Shown here: positions 1 through 5,969 of the stretch, in pieces
How positions within the stretch are numbered: the stretch's first letter is position 1
How the letters are laid out: each line of letters starts with the position of its first letter
Position numbers and translations under genes: made by a program
NCBI GenBank assembly: GCA_031254635.1
Contig: JAIRUB010000223.1
Span: 1 to 9,884 of the forward strand
From: Prevotellaceae bacterium
GTDB lineage: Bacteria > Bacteroidota > Bacteroidia > Bacteroidales > UBA932
Direction: 5' to 3'
DNA length: 9,884 bases
Notes under the pieces: generated by a model
Database searches by the model: none
What the model was told of the DNA's origin: nothing
What the model saw: the letters and a program-made list of their open reading frames with translations, nothing else

Positions 1-994
1 CCATTCGGTAATCCGTTTTTAGGTGTTCGATTATTGGCTCTATCGCCGCTCGTACTCTAAATTTCTTGCGCTTGCTCTGCCTTTGATAGGGGGTATCCAT
101 CATTTTAGCCGGTGAAGGCAGTATGATTTTTATACCTTGGATTTGTGTTTTTCCCTTCCCCCCTTGATCATAAACAAGTTCTTTGGGTAATGGAATATCG
201 TTCTTTCTCATTTGATTCAGCAATGGTGTATCGTGTGGCCATCATACGGATTATCTAAAAATGCCTGTATCACCAATATGATTTTCTTTCCTTTCTTCCC
301 GCCGGTTATCAAACCTACTTTATTGCCAAACTCATACTGCTTGTGAGCCTTGCCTTTGGAAATACCATTGGTAAAGGGTTTGTGAAAACTGTAAACTTTG
401 TTTGCGTCCTGCTGCTGCTGATTGACAGCCCGCTTGTAAAGTGCTATCTCGTTTTGGTAAAAAATTTTTTGCTCAGAAGTCATTTTCCTGTCTAACTCAG
501 GTAACATCTTATTGGCTATCGTTTTCAACCGCTTTCGGGCTTTCTTTGACTGTTTCGTACGCCGGTGATGTTTGCCGTTGTAAGTATCTCGCAGCAACTG
601 TTTGCTCTCGCGAGTAAAACGTTGTCGCTGCTTAATGCAGGGTCCGATTCTCCAACACGCTTGCGAAAGTGGACAAAGTCGCTCGGATCAAAGGGAAATT
701 TATGTTCGAAAAATACTCCTCCGCAAAAGTATTGAAAATAAACATCGCGAACCCAATATTCAGGAAGCCTGTCGTCGCCAAGATTGTACAAATGTTTTAA
801 CATCAAACAGCCAACCATTGTCCGTATGGAACTCTTGGCGCTCCCTTGTCTGAGTAATATGGCTTAAACTCATCCTCAAAGTACTGCCAGTCTATAGTCT
901 TAGACAACAATGCCAACCCGTGCTTGTGATCAATCAAATCTTCCAAACGGGTGCGAAATAGTTCGCGATGGTTTTCAGGTAATTTTCCTAACAT
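1..994 (-). pseudogene. IS5-family transposase, degraded (frameshifts plus internal deletion), runs off left edge
   Basis: Remnant of a DDE transposase of the IS5 type (DUF772 N-terminal domain, then DDE_Tnp_1 domain). Four collinear pieces lie in changing minus-strand frames. 994-829 begins MLGKLPENHRELF. About 826-648 contains IRTMVGCLMLKHLYNLGD and DPSDFVHFRKRVGE. About 639-229 contains IKQRQRFTRESKQLL and KAHKQYEFGNKVGLITGG. 226-1 contains ELVYDQGGKGKTQI and RAAIEPIIEHLKTDYRM. Single-base deletions fit the breaks near 828 and 227. At about 648-636 the family's roughly 60 residues between RKRVGE and the QRQ-FTR-SKQL motif are missing, including the first DDE aspartate (DTTVQE region). The second Asp (codon 169-167) and the Glu (codon 40-38) remain, and the usual Gly of IEPIIGHLK is Glu (28-26). 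The start chosen is ATG 994; an upstream TTG at 1018 lies inside the promoter box. Family assignment is confident, subgroup is not. No active enzyme can be made from this copy. Confidence 0.9.
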
Positions 995-1015
995 AATTTG
1001 CCACTTTTTATACCA

Positions 1016-1047
1016 CAAAGCTACAAAAAACGGTAGAATTCACCAAA
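1016..1047 (-). promoter_or_regulatory. Bacteroidetes-type promoter of the IS5 transposase
   Basis: On the minus strand TAGCTTTG (1023-1016) matches the Bacteroidetes -7 consensus TAnnTTTG, and TTTG (1047-1044) lies 20 nt upstream as a -33 box. Transcription would begin roughly 10-20 nt before the ATG at 994. The box overlaps the TTG at 1018, which argues against that codon as the start. Confidence 0.5.
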
Positions 1048-1191
1048 CTTTTCTACAACTATTTTATTGATTGTTAATAAATTATAAACTTTTTAAGGAG
1101 CGACTAAGTAAAACAAAAAATATGCGCAAGGTACAAAAAAATTCCAAATTACAACCCACCATCAGTTTTACCATTAGACCGACTTAGTCCC

Positions 1192-2169
1192 CTAAAAACT
1201 ATACGTCAATCCAATATTGAACGATTCGTTAATTTGCAGGCGGGGGCCGCGCAATTCTGTAGTATTATCAGGTAGTTTCACCTGATAACGCGACTTGTCT
1301 TTATATACTAAACGGCAATATAATTCGGCTGCAAGGAATGGTGTAATCTTAATCCCCAGCTTGTTTTCCCAGTCCATATCAATGTTCTGCGGATTATTAG
1401 TATAATTCGAAAAGAGTTCCATCTTGGTATTAAAATACATCATCTCCAAAAAAGTTTTCTTATAAATAATACTGGCATAAAAACCTATATTGGCTGCCCT
1501 TGTTTTGCCCGGTTTTACATCCGAATAAATACCCTTACGAGAAATTGTAGTATCGAGTACAAAGGTAAAGCGGCCTGAAATGGGCGCTAAGGTAATATCC
1601 AAGCCATTATTTTTAAAACTCATCCCCAGCGAAGTAATCAAAAAAGCCGGTGAGAACAAACGGGAAATAATGGTTTGATCGCTCGACGATTTATAACCGG
1701 GAGAAAATTGGCTTTTCAAATCAACCAAAGCCGTATAATAAAATTTGGATTTTTCGGCAGTGCGAAGCCCAAAAGTGTTGGTAAACTGGAAACGGTCTTC
1801 TTTCTTCTGAAGATTATTTACATTGTCCCAAGTCATGGCATAAGCGCCATCGAAAGATGATTTAAAATACCACAACCGTTTTTTATAGACATACGACAAG
1901 TTGGAAGTAACACGTAAGGTTAGGTTAGGCACTCCGCCCGATTCCCAACTGTCGGAATAGGAAATTTGGGAGAAAGAAAGCCCGTTATTACCATGAAATT
2001 TACTAACAGGCTTGGGTTTTGAAGAGCCTCCTTCGGTGCTATTGGTTTTGGAAGTATCGGCTGCGGCTGTCTGCAAAAACTGGGCTTCCGGAATTACCGG
2101 TTTTATTATCTGGGCAATTGTTACATTCACGAATAGGAACAGGAACAATAAACTAATAATTCTTCTCAT
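1192..2169 (-). CDS. DUF3078 family outer-membrane beta-barrel protein
   Basis: 325 residues. The N-terminus is a classic signal peptide (RR, then hydrophobic LLFLFLFVNV, cleavage likely after A19 in TIA/Q). A low-complexity Ser/Thr/Pro/Lys stretch (about 36-58) follows, then the DUF3078 domain from GNNGLSFSQISYSDSWESGG to the end. It is rich in alternating aromatic and polar strands and has the family signature FSNYTNNPQNIDMDWENKL near residues 253-271. The protein ends in Phe (GLTYSF), as expected of a barrel inserted by the BAM machinery. I infer an outer-membrane location; the molecular function of DUF3078 proteins is unknown. The ATG at 2169 is 1 nt past the manA stop, so the two are probably co-transcribed and translationally coupled, although no metabolic link is evident. 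The TAG stop lies exactly at the proposed IS5 insertion boundary. The intact C-terminal Phe suggests the protein was not shortened. Confidence 0.88.
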   Translation of the reverse strand: MRRIISLLFLFLFVNVTIAQIIKPVIPEAQFLQTAAADTSKTNSTEGGSSKPKPVSKFHGNNGLSFSQISYSDSWESGGVPNLTLRVTSNLSYVYKKRLWYFKSSFDGAYAMTWDNVNNLQKKEDRFQFTNTFGLRTAEKSKFYYTALVDLKSQFSPGYKSSSDQTIISRLFSPAFLITSLGMSFKNNGLDITLAPISGRFTFVLDTTISRKGIYSDVKPGKTRAANIGFYASIIYKKTFLEMMYFNTKMELFSNYTNNPQNIDMDWENKLGIKITPFLAAELYCRLVYKDKSRYQVKLPDNTTELRGPRLQINESFNIGLTYSF

Positions 2170-2170
2170 A

Positions 2171-3145
2171 TCAACTATATATTTCTAATACTTTTGCTTT
2201 TTCTTCAGGTTTTAAATGAATATCGGCTATACAGGCTGGCACGAGCAGGGTTTCTCCTTTGCGTAAGGTTTCTTTCATTCCTAAACAATCTACGCTGAGC
2301 GCTCCTTCAATACAGAGGTAAATCACAAAACTGTCGCGCCCTAACAAAGGCCTACCAGCCGTACTATCAATTTCCAAAAGATTGGTAATAAAATAAGGGC
2401 AATTCACTAATTCTACCAGATTATTTTTTTTCAATAGGTAAGAAGTTTTATAGTCGTGTTGAGCGGTGTAGTTAAGCACATCGATGGCTAAGTCGAGATG
2501 CATTTCGCGGGCGGTAGCCGGATTATGCTCCCTTCCCCAATCATACACGCGGTAAGTGATGTCGGAGGTTTGCTGAATTTCGACCAGCATCACACCTTTG
2601 CCTATAGCATGGATACTTCCGGCAGGAATAAAAAACACGTCGCCGGGCTGAACCTGCTCAAAATTCAATTGCTCAGGTAGTGTGTTTTTAACAGTGTGTT
2701 CATAAAAACTATGGGCGCCGAGCGGTTGATTAAATCCCACATAAACACCCGCATCGGGAGCGGCATCCAACACATACCACATCTCTGTTTTACCGTAGGC
2801 ATTGTGTCGTTGCGCAGCTGTTTCATCATCGGGATGCACTTGCACCGAGAGGGTTTCAGTGGCATCAATCAGCTTTACCAACAAGGGAAACTCCATGCCA
2901 AACTGTTCATACACCTTCTCGCCCACTAATTCTCCCATATATATTTCTACCAACTCTTCAATATTGTTGCCTTTAAGAAATCCATTGGCCACCTGCGACA
3001 GACTTTTTTGCACGCCCGACAATTCCCAACTCTCGCCGATTTTCTTACCGGCATCGAAAGGTTTTCCCAAAAGCCTCGCCAAACGGGAACCTCCCCAAAC
3101 TATTTCTTTGGCTATTGGCTTGAATTTTAATGGATAAAGATTCAC
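2171..3145 (-). CDS. manA: Mannose-6-phosphate isomerase, class I
   Basis: Interconverts mannose-6-phosphate and fructose-6-phosphate in the cytoplasm, linking glycolysis to GDP-mannose and glycan precursors. With the GTG start at 3145 the protein has 324 residues, normal for the short bacterial class I enzymes of the cupin fold. Visible motifs: IVWGG near the N-terminus, GESWELS, and the zinc-site segment SVQVHPDD, with Q102 and H104 as ligands. E121 in YGKTEMWYVLDA and H179 in PAGSIHAIGKG complete the site, and YRVYDWGR follows. A TTG start at 3166 is open in frame, but it sits inside the -7 promoter box TAATTTTG. Family members begin at (M)NLYPLKFKPI, so GTG 3145 is preferred; no ATG occurs nearby. 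It heads a two-gene unit with the DUF3078 gene and is divergent from udk. The zinc-binding role is family knowledge applied to residues seen here. Confidence 0.93.
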   Translation of the reverse strand: MNLYPLKFKPIAKEIVWGGSRLARLLGKPFDAGKKIGESWELSGVQKSLSQVANGFLKGNNIEELVEIYMGELVGEKVYEQFGMEFPLLVKLIDATETLSVQVHPDDETAAQRHNAYGKTEMWYVLDAAPDAGVYVGFNQPLGAHSFYEHTVKNTLPEQLNFEQVQPGDVFFIPAGSIHAIGKGVMLVEIQQTSDITYRVYDWGREHNPATAREMHLDLAIDVLNYTAQHDYKTSYLLKKNNLVELVNCPYFITNLLEIDSTAGRPLLGRDSFVIYLCIEGALSVDCLGMKETLRKGETLLVPACIADIHLKPEEKAKVLEIYS

Positions 3146-3163
3146 AAATTTGAAAATTTTCGG

Positions 3164-3171
3164 CAAAATTA
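3164..3171 (-). promoter_or_regulatory. -7 promoter box of manA
   Basis: TAATTTTG on the minus strand matches TAnnTTTG and ends 18 nt before the GTG at 3145, giving a short leader. No convincing TTTG -33 box is visible at the usual spacing. The box rules out the TTG at 3166 as a practical start. Confidence 0.45.
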
Positions 3172-3203
3172 CAAAAAATCTGCTAAAATTTCGTTTTTTT
3201 ATC

Positions 3204-3211
3204 TATTTTTG
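3204..3211 (+). promoter_or_regulatory. -7 promoter box of udk
   Basis: TATTTTTG matches TAnnTTTG and ends 28 nt upstream of the udk ATG. It lies about 33 nt from the divergent manA box, so the two promoters share one compact AT-rich intergenic region. The -33 element is weak. Confidence 0.45.
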
Positions 3212-3239
3212 TTCTGATTTTCTGAAATAAAACCTAATT

Positions 3240-3857
3240 ATGTTAATTATTGGCATCGCAGGAGGAACAGGCTCGGGCAAGACTACCGTAGTGCGAAAAA
3301 TCACCGAACTTTTGCCTAAGGAACAGGTAGCTATTCTATCGCAAGATTCCTATTACAAAGACAATAGTCATCTTCCTTTGGAAGAGCGGTTAGTATTGAA
3401 TTTCGACCATCCCGATTCCTTAGATTTCGAGTTGTTGGTTAAAGACATCAAAGCGCTGAAAGCAGGCAAAAGTATTCAGCAACCTATTTACTCCTACCTT
3501 ACTTGTACCCGCGCCAAAGAAAGCATAGAAGTTGCTCCCCACGAGGTAGTAATTGTGGAAGGAATCTTGATTTTCACCCGCGCAGAGCTTCGTAAGTTAA
3601 TGGACATCAAGATTTTTGTAGATGCCGATGCCGACGACCGCTTAGGCCGTGTGATTTGTCGCGATATAGTAGAACGCAACCGCTCGGCGCAAGCCGTATT
3701 GGAACGCTATGAAAAGACTGTAAAGCCCATGCACTTGCAATTCATAGAACCCTCTAAACGCTACGCCGACTTGATTATCCCTCAAGGCGGCCACAATGAG
3801 GTGGGGATTGATATGCTGCACGCTATCATTGAGCGAGCCACATCAATGAACAATTAA
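3240..3857 (+). CDS. udk: Uridine kinase (uridine/cytidine monophosphokinase)
   Basis: Phosphorylates uridine and cytidine to UMP and CMP with a nucleoside triphosphate donor, the pyrimidine salvage step in the cytoplasm. 205 residues, the usual length. The Walker A loop is GGTGSGKTT (8-16). The substrate-site Asp and aromatics are in QDSYYKD (35-41), FDHPDS (55-60) follows, and the nucleoside-binding segment is PIYSYLTCTR (82-91). The VIVEGILIF strand, the lid-like region RDIVERNRS (141-149) and the C-terminal FIEPSKRYADLIIPQGGHN complete the fold. Cys89 occupies the position where human UCK2 has a base-contacting His; this may be normal for the lineage. ATG 3240 is the natural start, because the P-loop follows directly and nothing is conserved upstream. 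No Shine-Dalgarno is present, as usual in Bacteroidetes. It is a single-gene unit, closed by a strong terminator. Confidence 0.95.
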   Translation: MLIIGIAGGTGSGKTTVVRKITELLPKEQVAILSQDSYYKDNSHLPLEERLVLNFDHPDSLDFELLVKDIKALKAGKSIQQPIYSYLTCTRAKESIEVAPHEVVIVEGILIFTRAELRKLMDIKIFVDADADDRLGRVICRDIVERNRSAQAVLERYEKTVKPMHLQFIEPSKRYADLIIPQGGHNEVGIDMLHAIIERATSMNN

Positions 3858-3877
3858 CAATGAATAATGAACAATTC

Positions 3878-3921
3878 AAAAGAAAGGGACTGCCTGAAAT
3901 TTTAGACAATCCCTTTCTTTT
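3878..3921 (+). terminator. Rho-independent terminator after udk
   Basis: A perfect 12-bp inverted repeat, AAAAGAAAGGGA (3878-3889) with TCCCTTTCTTTT (3910-3921), encloses a 20-nt loop. It lies 20 nt after the udk stop. The descending arm ends in the U-rich stretch itself and the ascending arm starts with A4, so it could also work on the minus strand. This is the clearest terminator in the window. Confidence 0.85.
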
Positions 3922-4033
3922 ATAGTATATAGTAGTGTTTTTGAGCAAAAATTTATTTCAAAATTTTATTCAGTATTTTTTCTGCTTGCTCAATATAGAT
4001 GCGCCAAACTTGTTGCACAATTGTGTGGGAGAT

Positions 4034-4061
4034 TTTGGTTGTTCATTTTTTCGTACCTTTG
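4034..4061 (+). promoter_or_regulatory. Orphan Bacteroidetes promoter-like site
   Basis: TACCTTTG (4054-4061) is a perfect TAnnTTTG -7 box followed by CA, with TTTG at 4034-4037 as a possible -33 box at slightly short spacing (16 nt). No recognisable gene follows before the tRNA at 4376. It may drive a small RNA, or be a relic of a lost gene. Confidence 0.4.
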
Positions 4062-4074
4062 CAGGAGCCTTTTT

Positions 4075-4092
4075 ACTCTCAATTCTCAATTC
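4075..4092 (+). repeat. Short intergenic repeat, copy 1 (ACTCTCAATTCTCAA)
   Basis: The 15-mer ACTCTCAATTCTCAA at 4075-4089, continuing as TTC to 4092, recurs exactly at 4289-4303. It has a CTCAATT/CTCAACT sub-unit structure. Such CTCAA-type simple repeats are found in intergenic DNA of many Bacteroidetes; function unknown. Confidence 0.6.
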
Positions 4093-4288
4093 CTTTCCGT
4101 TAGCGGGGTGGCCGGCCCGGCGCAAAAACCTAATTCTTATTTCCTGTTATTAATCAATTCATTTATAAGCAAAGATAAGAAAAAATATAAAAACTCACAA
4201 TTTTCGTTAAAAATTGAACTACGACAGCAATGAACGATAATTTTTTAGCACTAATTCAAGACTTAAAATCCAAATTTCAAGGCTATTA

Positions 4289-4318
4289 ACTCTCAATTCT
4301 CAACTCTCCACTCTCAAT
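4289..4318 (+). repeat. Short intergenic repeat, copy 2, with extension
   Basis: This is the second exact copy of ACTCTCAATTCTCAA (4289-4303), extended by the related units CTCTCCACTCTCAATT. Inside it CTCCACTCTC (4306-4315) has a perfect inverted partner GAGAGTGGAG at 4476-4485. The same repeat family therefore brackets the tRNA-Leu gene on both sides in opposite orientation. Confidence 0.6.
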
Positions 4319-4351
4319 TATTCATTATTCATTATTCATTAATCATTATTT
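4317..4351 (+). repeat. Heptanucleotide tandem array (ATTATTC)
   Basis: Five consecutive 7-bp units: ATTATTC three times (4317-4337), then ATTAATC (4338-4344) and ATTATTT (4345-4351). The array ends 5 nt before the tRNA -7 box, so copy-number change would alter the DNA just upstream of that promoter. A related stretch in the opposite orientation (AATGAATAATGAAC) lies right after the udk stop. Confidence 0.7.
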
Positions 4352-4356
4352 TTCCG

Positions 4357-4364
4357 TATCTTTG
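4357..4364 (+). promoter_or_regulatory. -7 promoter box of tRNA-Leu
   Basis: TATCTTTG is a perfect TAnnTTTG box ending 11 nt before the 5' end of the tRNA, which fits a very short leader. The -33 region falls within the heptamer array and lacks a TTTG. Confidence 0.6.
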
Positions 4365-4375
4365 TCGCCCATTTT

Positions 4376-4457
4376 GCGGACATGGCGTAATTGGTAGCCG
4401 CGCCAGACTTAGGATCTGGTGCCGTAAGGCGTGGGGGTTCGAGTCCCTTTGTCCGCA
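4376..4457 (+). tRNA. tRNA-Leu (anticodon UAG)
   Basis: 82 nt, folding as a class II tRNA. The acceptor GCGGACA (4376-4382) pairs with TGTCCGC (4450-4456), with discriminator A at 4457. The anticodon arm is CCAGA / CTTAGGA / TCTGG (4403-4419), with TAG at 4410-4412 reading CUN leucine codons. A short variable arm (GCCGTAAGGC) and a T arm with loop TTCGAGT (4438-4444) follow. The extra arm and A73 fit leucine identity. The 3' CCA is not encoded (genome reads CAA after the discriminator), so it must be added enzymatically. No obvious terminator hairpin follows. Confidence 0.97.
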
Positions 4458-4475
4458 CAAAAAAAATGAAAAATG

Positions 4476-4485
4476 GAGAGTGGAG
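4476..4485 (-). repeat. Inverted partner of the CTCCACTCTC repeat
   Basis: GAGAGTGGAG is the exact reverse complement of 4306-4315 and lies 18 nt after the tRNA. With its partner it flanks the tRNA gene and its promoter. The rest of the 4458-4631 gap is AT-rich, with a tandem GTAAATCC/GTAAATCG (4583-4598) and no TAnnTTTG box that I could find for tig. Confidence 0.5.
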
Positions 4486-4631
4486 GAAGAGTAGTTAAGG
4501 GTATGTTAAATGTAGTTAAAGTAGAAAATTAGAGAAATGGGAGAAGTACAATTTTTATCAATCTTCATCAAATAATCAATCTGTAAATCCGTAAATCGCT
4601 TCACGTCTAACGCTTAACGATAAATAATTAA

Positions 4632-5969
4632 ATGAAAATCACGCAAAACAACATTGACGAACTAAACGCAACCATTGCATTAACCATTGAACAAGCTGAT
4701 TACGAGCCGAGGGTACAAAAAAGCCTGAATGAACATCGCCGCAAGGCCGATGTAAAAGGCTTCCGCCCGGGTATGGCCCCTATGAGCCTTATCGAAAAGA
4801 TGTACGGCAAATCAATTTTACTCGACGAGGTGCAAAAACTGATGTCGGAAGGCCTTAACCAACATATTAACGACAATCAGCTTCAACTATTGGGCGAACC
4901 CCTGCCCAACGAAGATGATCCCAACAAGAACGATTGGGAAAAAGGCGGCGACCTTGAATTTAAGTTTGATATCGCCTTAGCGCCAAAAATCAATATCTCC
5001 TTCACGGAAAAAGACAAGATTCCTTTCTACAAGATTCCAGTAACCAAAGAAGATTTGGATAGCTATAAAGAAAGCATTCTGCGGCAATACGGCAAACTCG
5101 AAGATACGGAAATTTCCGTTGATGACGGCTTCATTACAGCTACACTCACCCAAGGCGAGCATATAATTGAAAACACGCATATCTCTCTAAAAAACATTGA
5201 AGACAAGAAACTCAGAAAGCCTTTTATCGGCAAGAAAGTTGGCGACGAAATGGAGGTGGATGTGAAGCAAACCTTCACCAACGAAACCGATTTGGCGGCT
5301 ATGCTGAAGGTGAAAAAAGAAGAATTAGGCAATTTTGAACCTGTCTTCAACATAAAAATCAATGAAGTCAAACATTTTGTTCCAGCCGAACTCAATCAAG
5401 ACTTGTTCGACCGTATTTTCGGCAAAGACGAGATAACAAGCGAGGAAGAATTTAACCAAAGAGCCGAAGAACGCATTGCCGGCGAATTTGCACAGGAAAG
5501 CAATTACCGTTTTGCTAAAGACACACAGGCCAAAGCGCTCGAAAAAGCTGACTTAGCATTGCCTGCCGACTTCCTGAAACGTTGGTTGCTTTATGCCAAC
5601 GAGAATAAACTTTCCAAAGAAGAAATTGATAAAAATTTTGATGCCTTTGCCGAAGACTTACGTTGGCAAATGGTTCGCGGATATATTTTTAAAGAACAAA
5701 AATTGGATATCACCAAAGAAGAAATGCTTGAACATGCCCGCCAGATGGCGCGTTACCAATTCGCCATGTACGGCCTGCCCAATGTTCCCGACGAACATAT
5801 CGACCGTTATGCCAACAATATTTTGGCTAACGAAAAAGAGATTAAACGTCTCTACGAAAAAGCGGAAGACGACAAGGTAATAACCTACATCAAGAGTGCA
5901 GTCACATTGGATGAAAAAGAAATTACCATGGAAAAAATGCGAAAACTTTACGAGGAGGATAAAAAATAA
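4632..5969 (+). CDS. tig: Trigger factor (ribosome-associated chaperone)
   Basis: ATP-independent chaperone that docks at the ribosomal exit tunnel and shelters nascent chains. 445 residues, normal length. The N-terminal ribosome-binding domain (about 1-115) carries the signature loop GFRPGMAP (43-50), which contacts ribosomal protein L23. A central peptidyl-prolyl isomerase-like domain (about 150-240) follows, diverged from proteobacterial versions: the usual FKBP sequence signatures are not obvious, so isomerase activity is uncertain. The C-terminal helical chaperone arms (about 250-445) are rich in Lys and Glu. ATG 4632 directly precedes the conserved MKITQ start. The gene leads the tig-clpP-clpX operon: its stop codon overlaps the clpP start (TAATG), so clpP translation is probably coupled. 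No clear -7 box is visible in the 174 nt upstream. Read-through from the tRNA gene or a degenerate promoter is possible. Confidence 0.95.
   Translation: MKITQNNIDELNATIALTIEQADYEPRVQKSLNEHRRKADVKGFRPGMAPMSLIEKMYGKSILLDEVQKLMSEGLNQHINDNQLQLLGEPLPNEDDPNKNDWEKGGDLEFKFDIALAPKINISFTEKDKIPFYKIPVTKEDLDSYKESILRQYGKLEDTEISVDDGFITATLTQGEHIIENTHISLKNIEDKKLRKPFIGKKVGDEMEVDVKQTFTNETDLAAMLKVKKEELGNFEPVFNIKINEVKHFVPAELNQDLFDRIFGKDEITSEEEFNQRAEERIAGEFAQESNYRFAKDTQAKALEKADLALPADFLKRWLLYANENKLSKEEIDKNFDAFAEDLRWQMVRGYIFKEQKLDITKEEMLEHARQMARYQFAMYGLPNVPDEHIDRYANNILANEKEIKRLYEKAEDDKVITYIKSAVTLDEKEITMEKMRKLYEEDKK
5953..5958 (+). promoter_or_regulatory. Strong Shine-Dalgarno-like AGGAGG before clpP
   Basis: AGGAGG lies inside the last codons of tig, 10 nt before the clpP ATG at 5969. 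Bacteroidetes seldom use Shine-Dalgarno pairing and no other gene here has such a site. It may be a coincidence of the Glu-Glu-Asp codons, or it may help reinitiation at the TAATG overlap. Confidence 0.35.

Larger units (their letters stand above)
1..1191 (-). mobile_element. Decayed IS5-family insertion sequence, right end inside window, left end outside
   Basis: The element consists of the transposase remnant plus about 200 nt of upstream non-coding DNA. The proposed terminus is at 1191, where the minus strand reads GGGACTAAGTCGG directly after TTAG. TTAG fits the YTAR target typical of many IS5-family members. The partner end and the second target copy lie left of the window, so the terminus is inference. 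A shorter element ending anywhere between about 1050 and 1191 is possible. GACTAAGT recurs in the same orientation on the plus strand at 1102-1109, that is inverted relative to the proposed end, and could be a subterminal site. Confidence 0.55.
3922..4356. other. Gene-poor intergenic region between udk terminator and tRNA-Leu
   Basis: No convincing protein gene is present. The two short open frames here (3935-4153 and 4021-4233) have odd composition, no family resemblance and overlap simple repeats. Contents: an AT-rich first part; a promoter-like TACCTTTG (4054-4061); ACTCTCAATTCTCAA repeats at 4075 and 4289; and a 21-nt GC-rich patch (4103-4123) containing GGCCGGCC. An AT-rich 7-bp hairpin (4198-4216) comes next, then a 19-codon frame (4230-4289, MNDNFLALIQDLKSKFQGY) and a heptanucleotide tandem array. 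It could hold a small RNA or be eroded gene debris. Confidence 0.6.

Noticed and set aside
217..1018. IS5 transposase pieces read as programmed frameshifting between two ORFs
   Set aside because: There are three frame changes and one junction lacks about 60 conserved residues with a catalytic Asp. This is decay rather than regulated recoding.
2498..3137. Long plus-strand frames opposite manA
   Set aside because: They are antisense shadows of a clearly identified conserved gene.
3146..3166. TTG at 3166 as the manA start
   Set aside because: The codon is inside the TAATTTTG promoter box and would add seven residues not typical of the family. GTG 3145 fits the conserved N-terminus.
4103..4123. 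GC-rich GGCCGGCC palindrome as a terminator
   Set aside because: The possible stem is only 3 bp around a 7-nt loop with mismatches outside, and no T-run follows.
4198..4216. CAATTTT/AAAATTG hairpin as a terminator
   Set aside because: The stem is nearly all A-T and only 7 bp, with no T-tract. Expected by chance in this AT-rich stretch.
3935..4233. Two overlapping short plus-strand open frames as genes
   Set aside because: Composition is odd, they cover simple repeats and a GC-rich patch, and they resemble no known family.
4317..4351. Repeat array considered as CRISPR
   Set aside because: It is a 7-bp tandem without spacers, and no cas genes are nearby.
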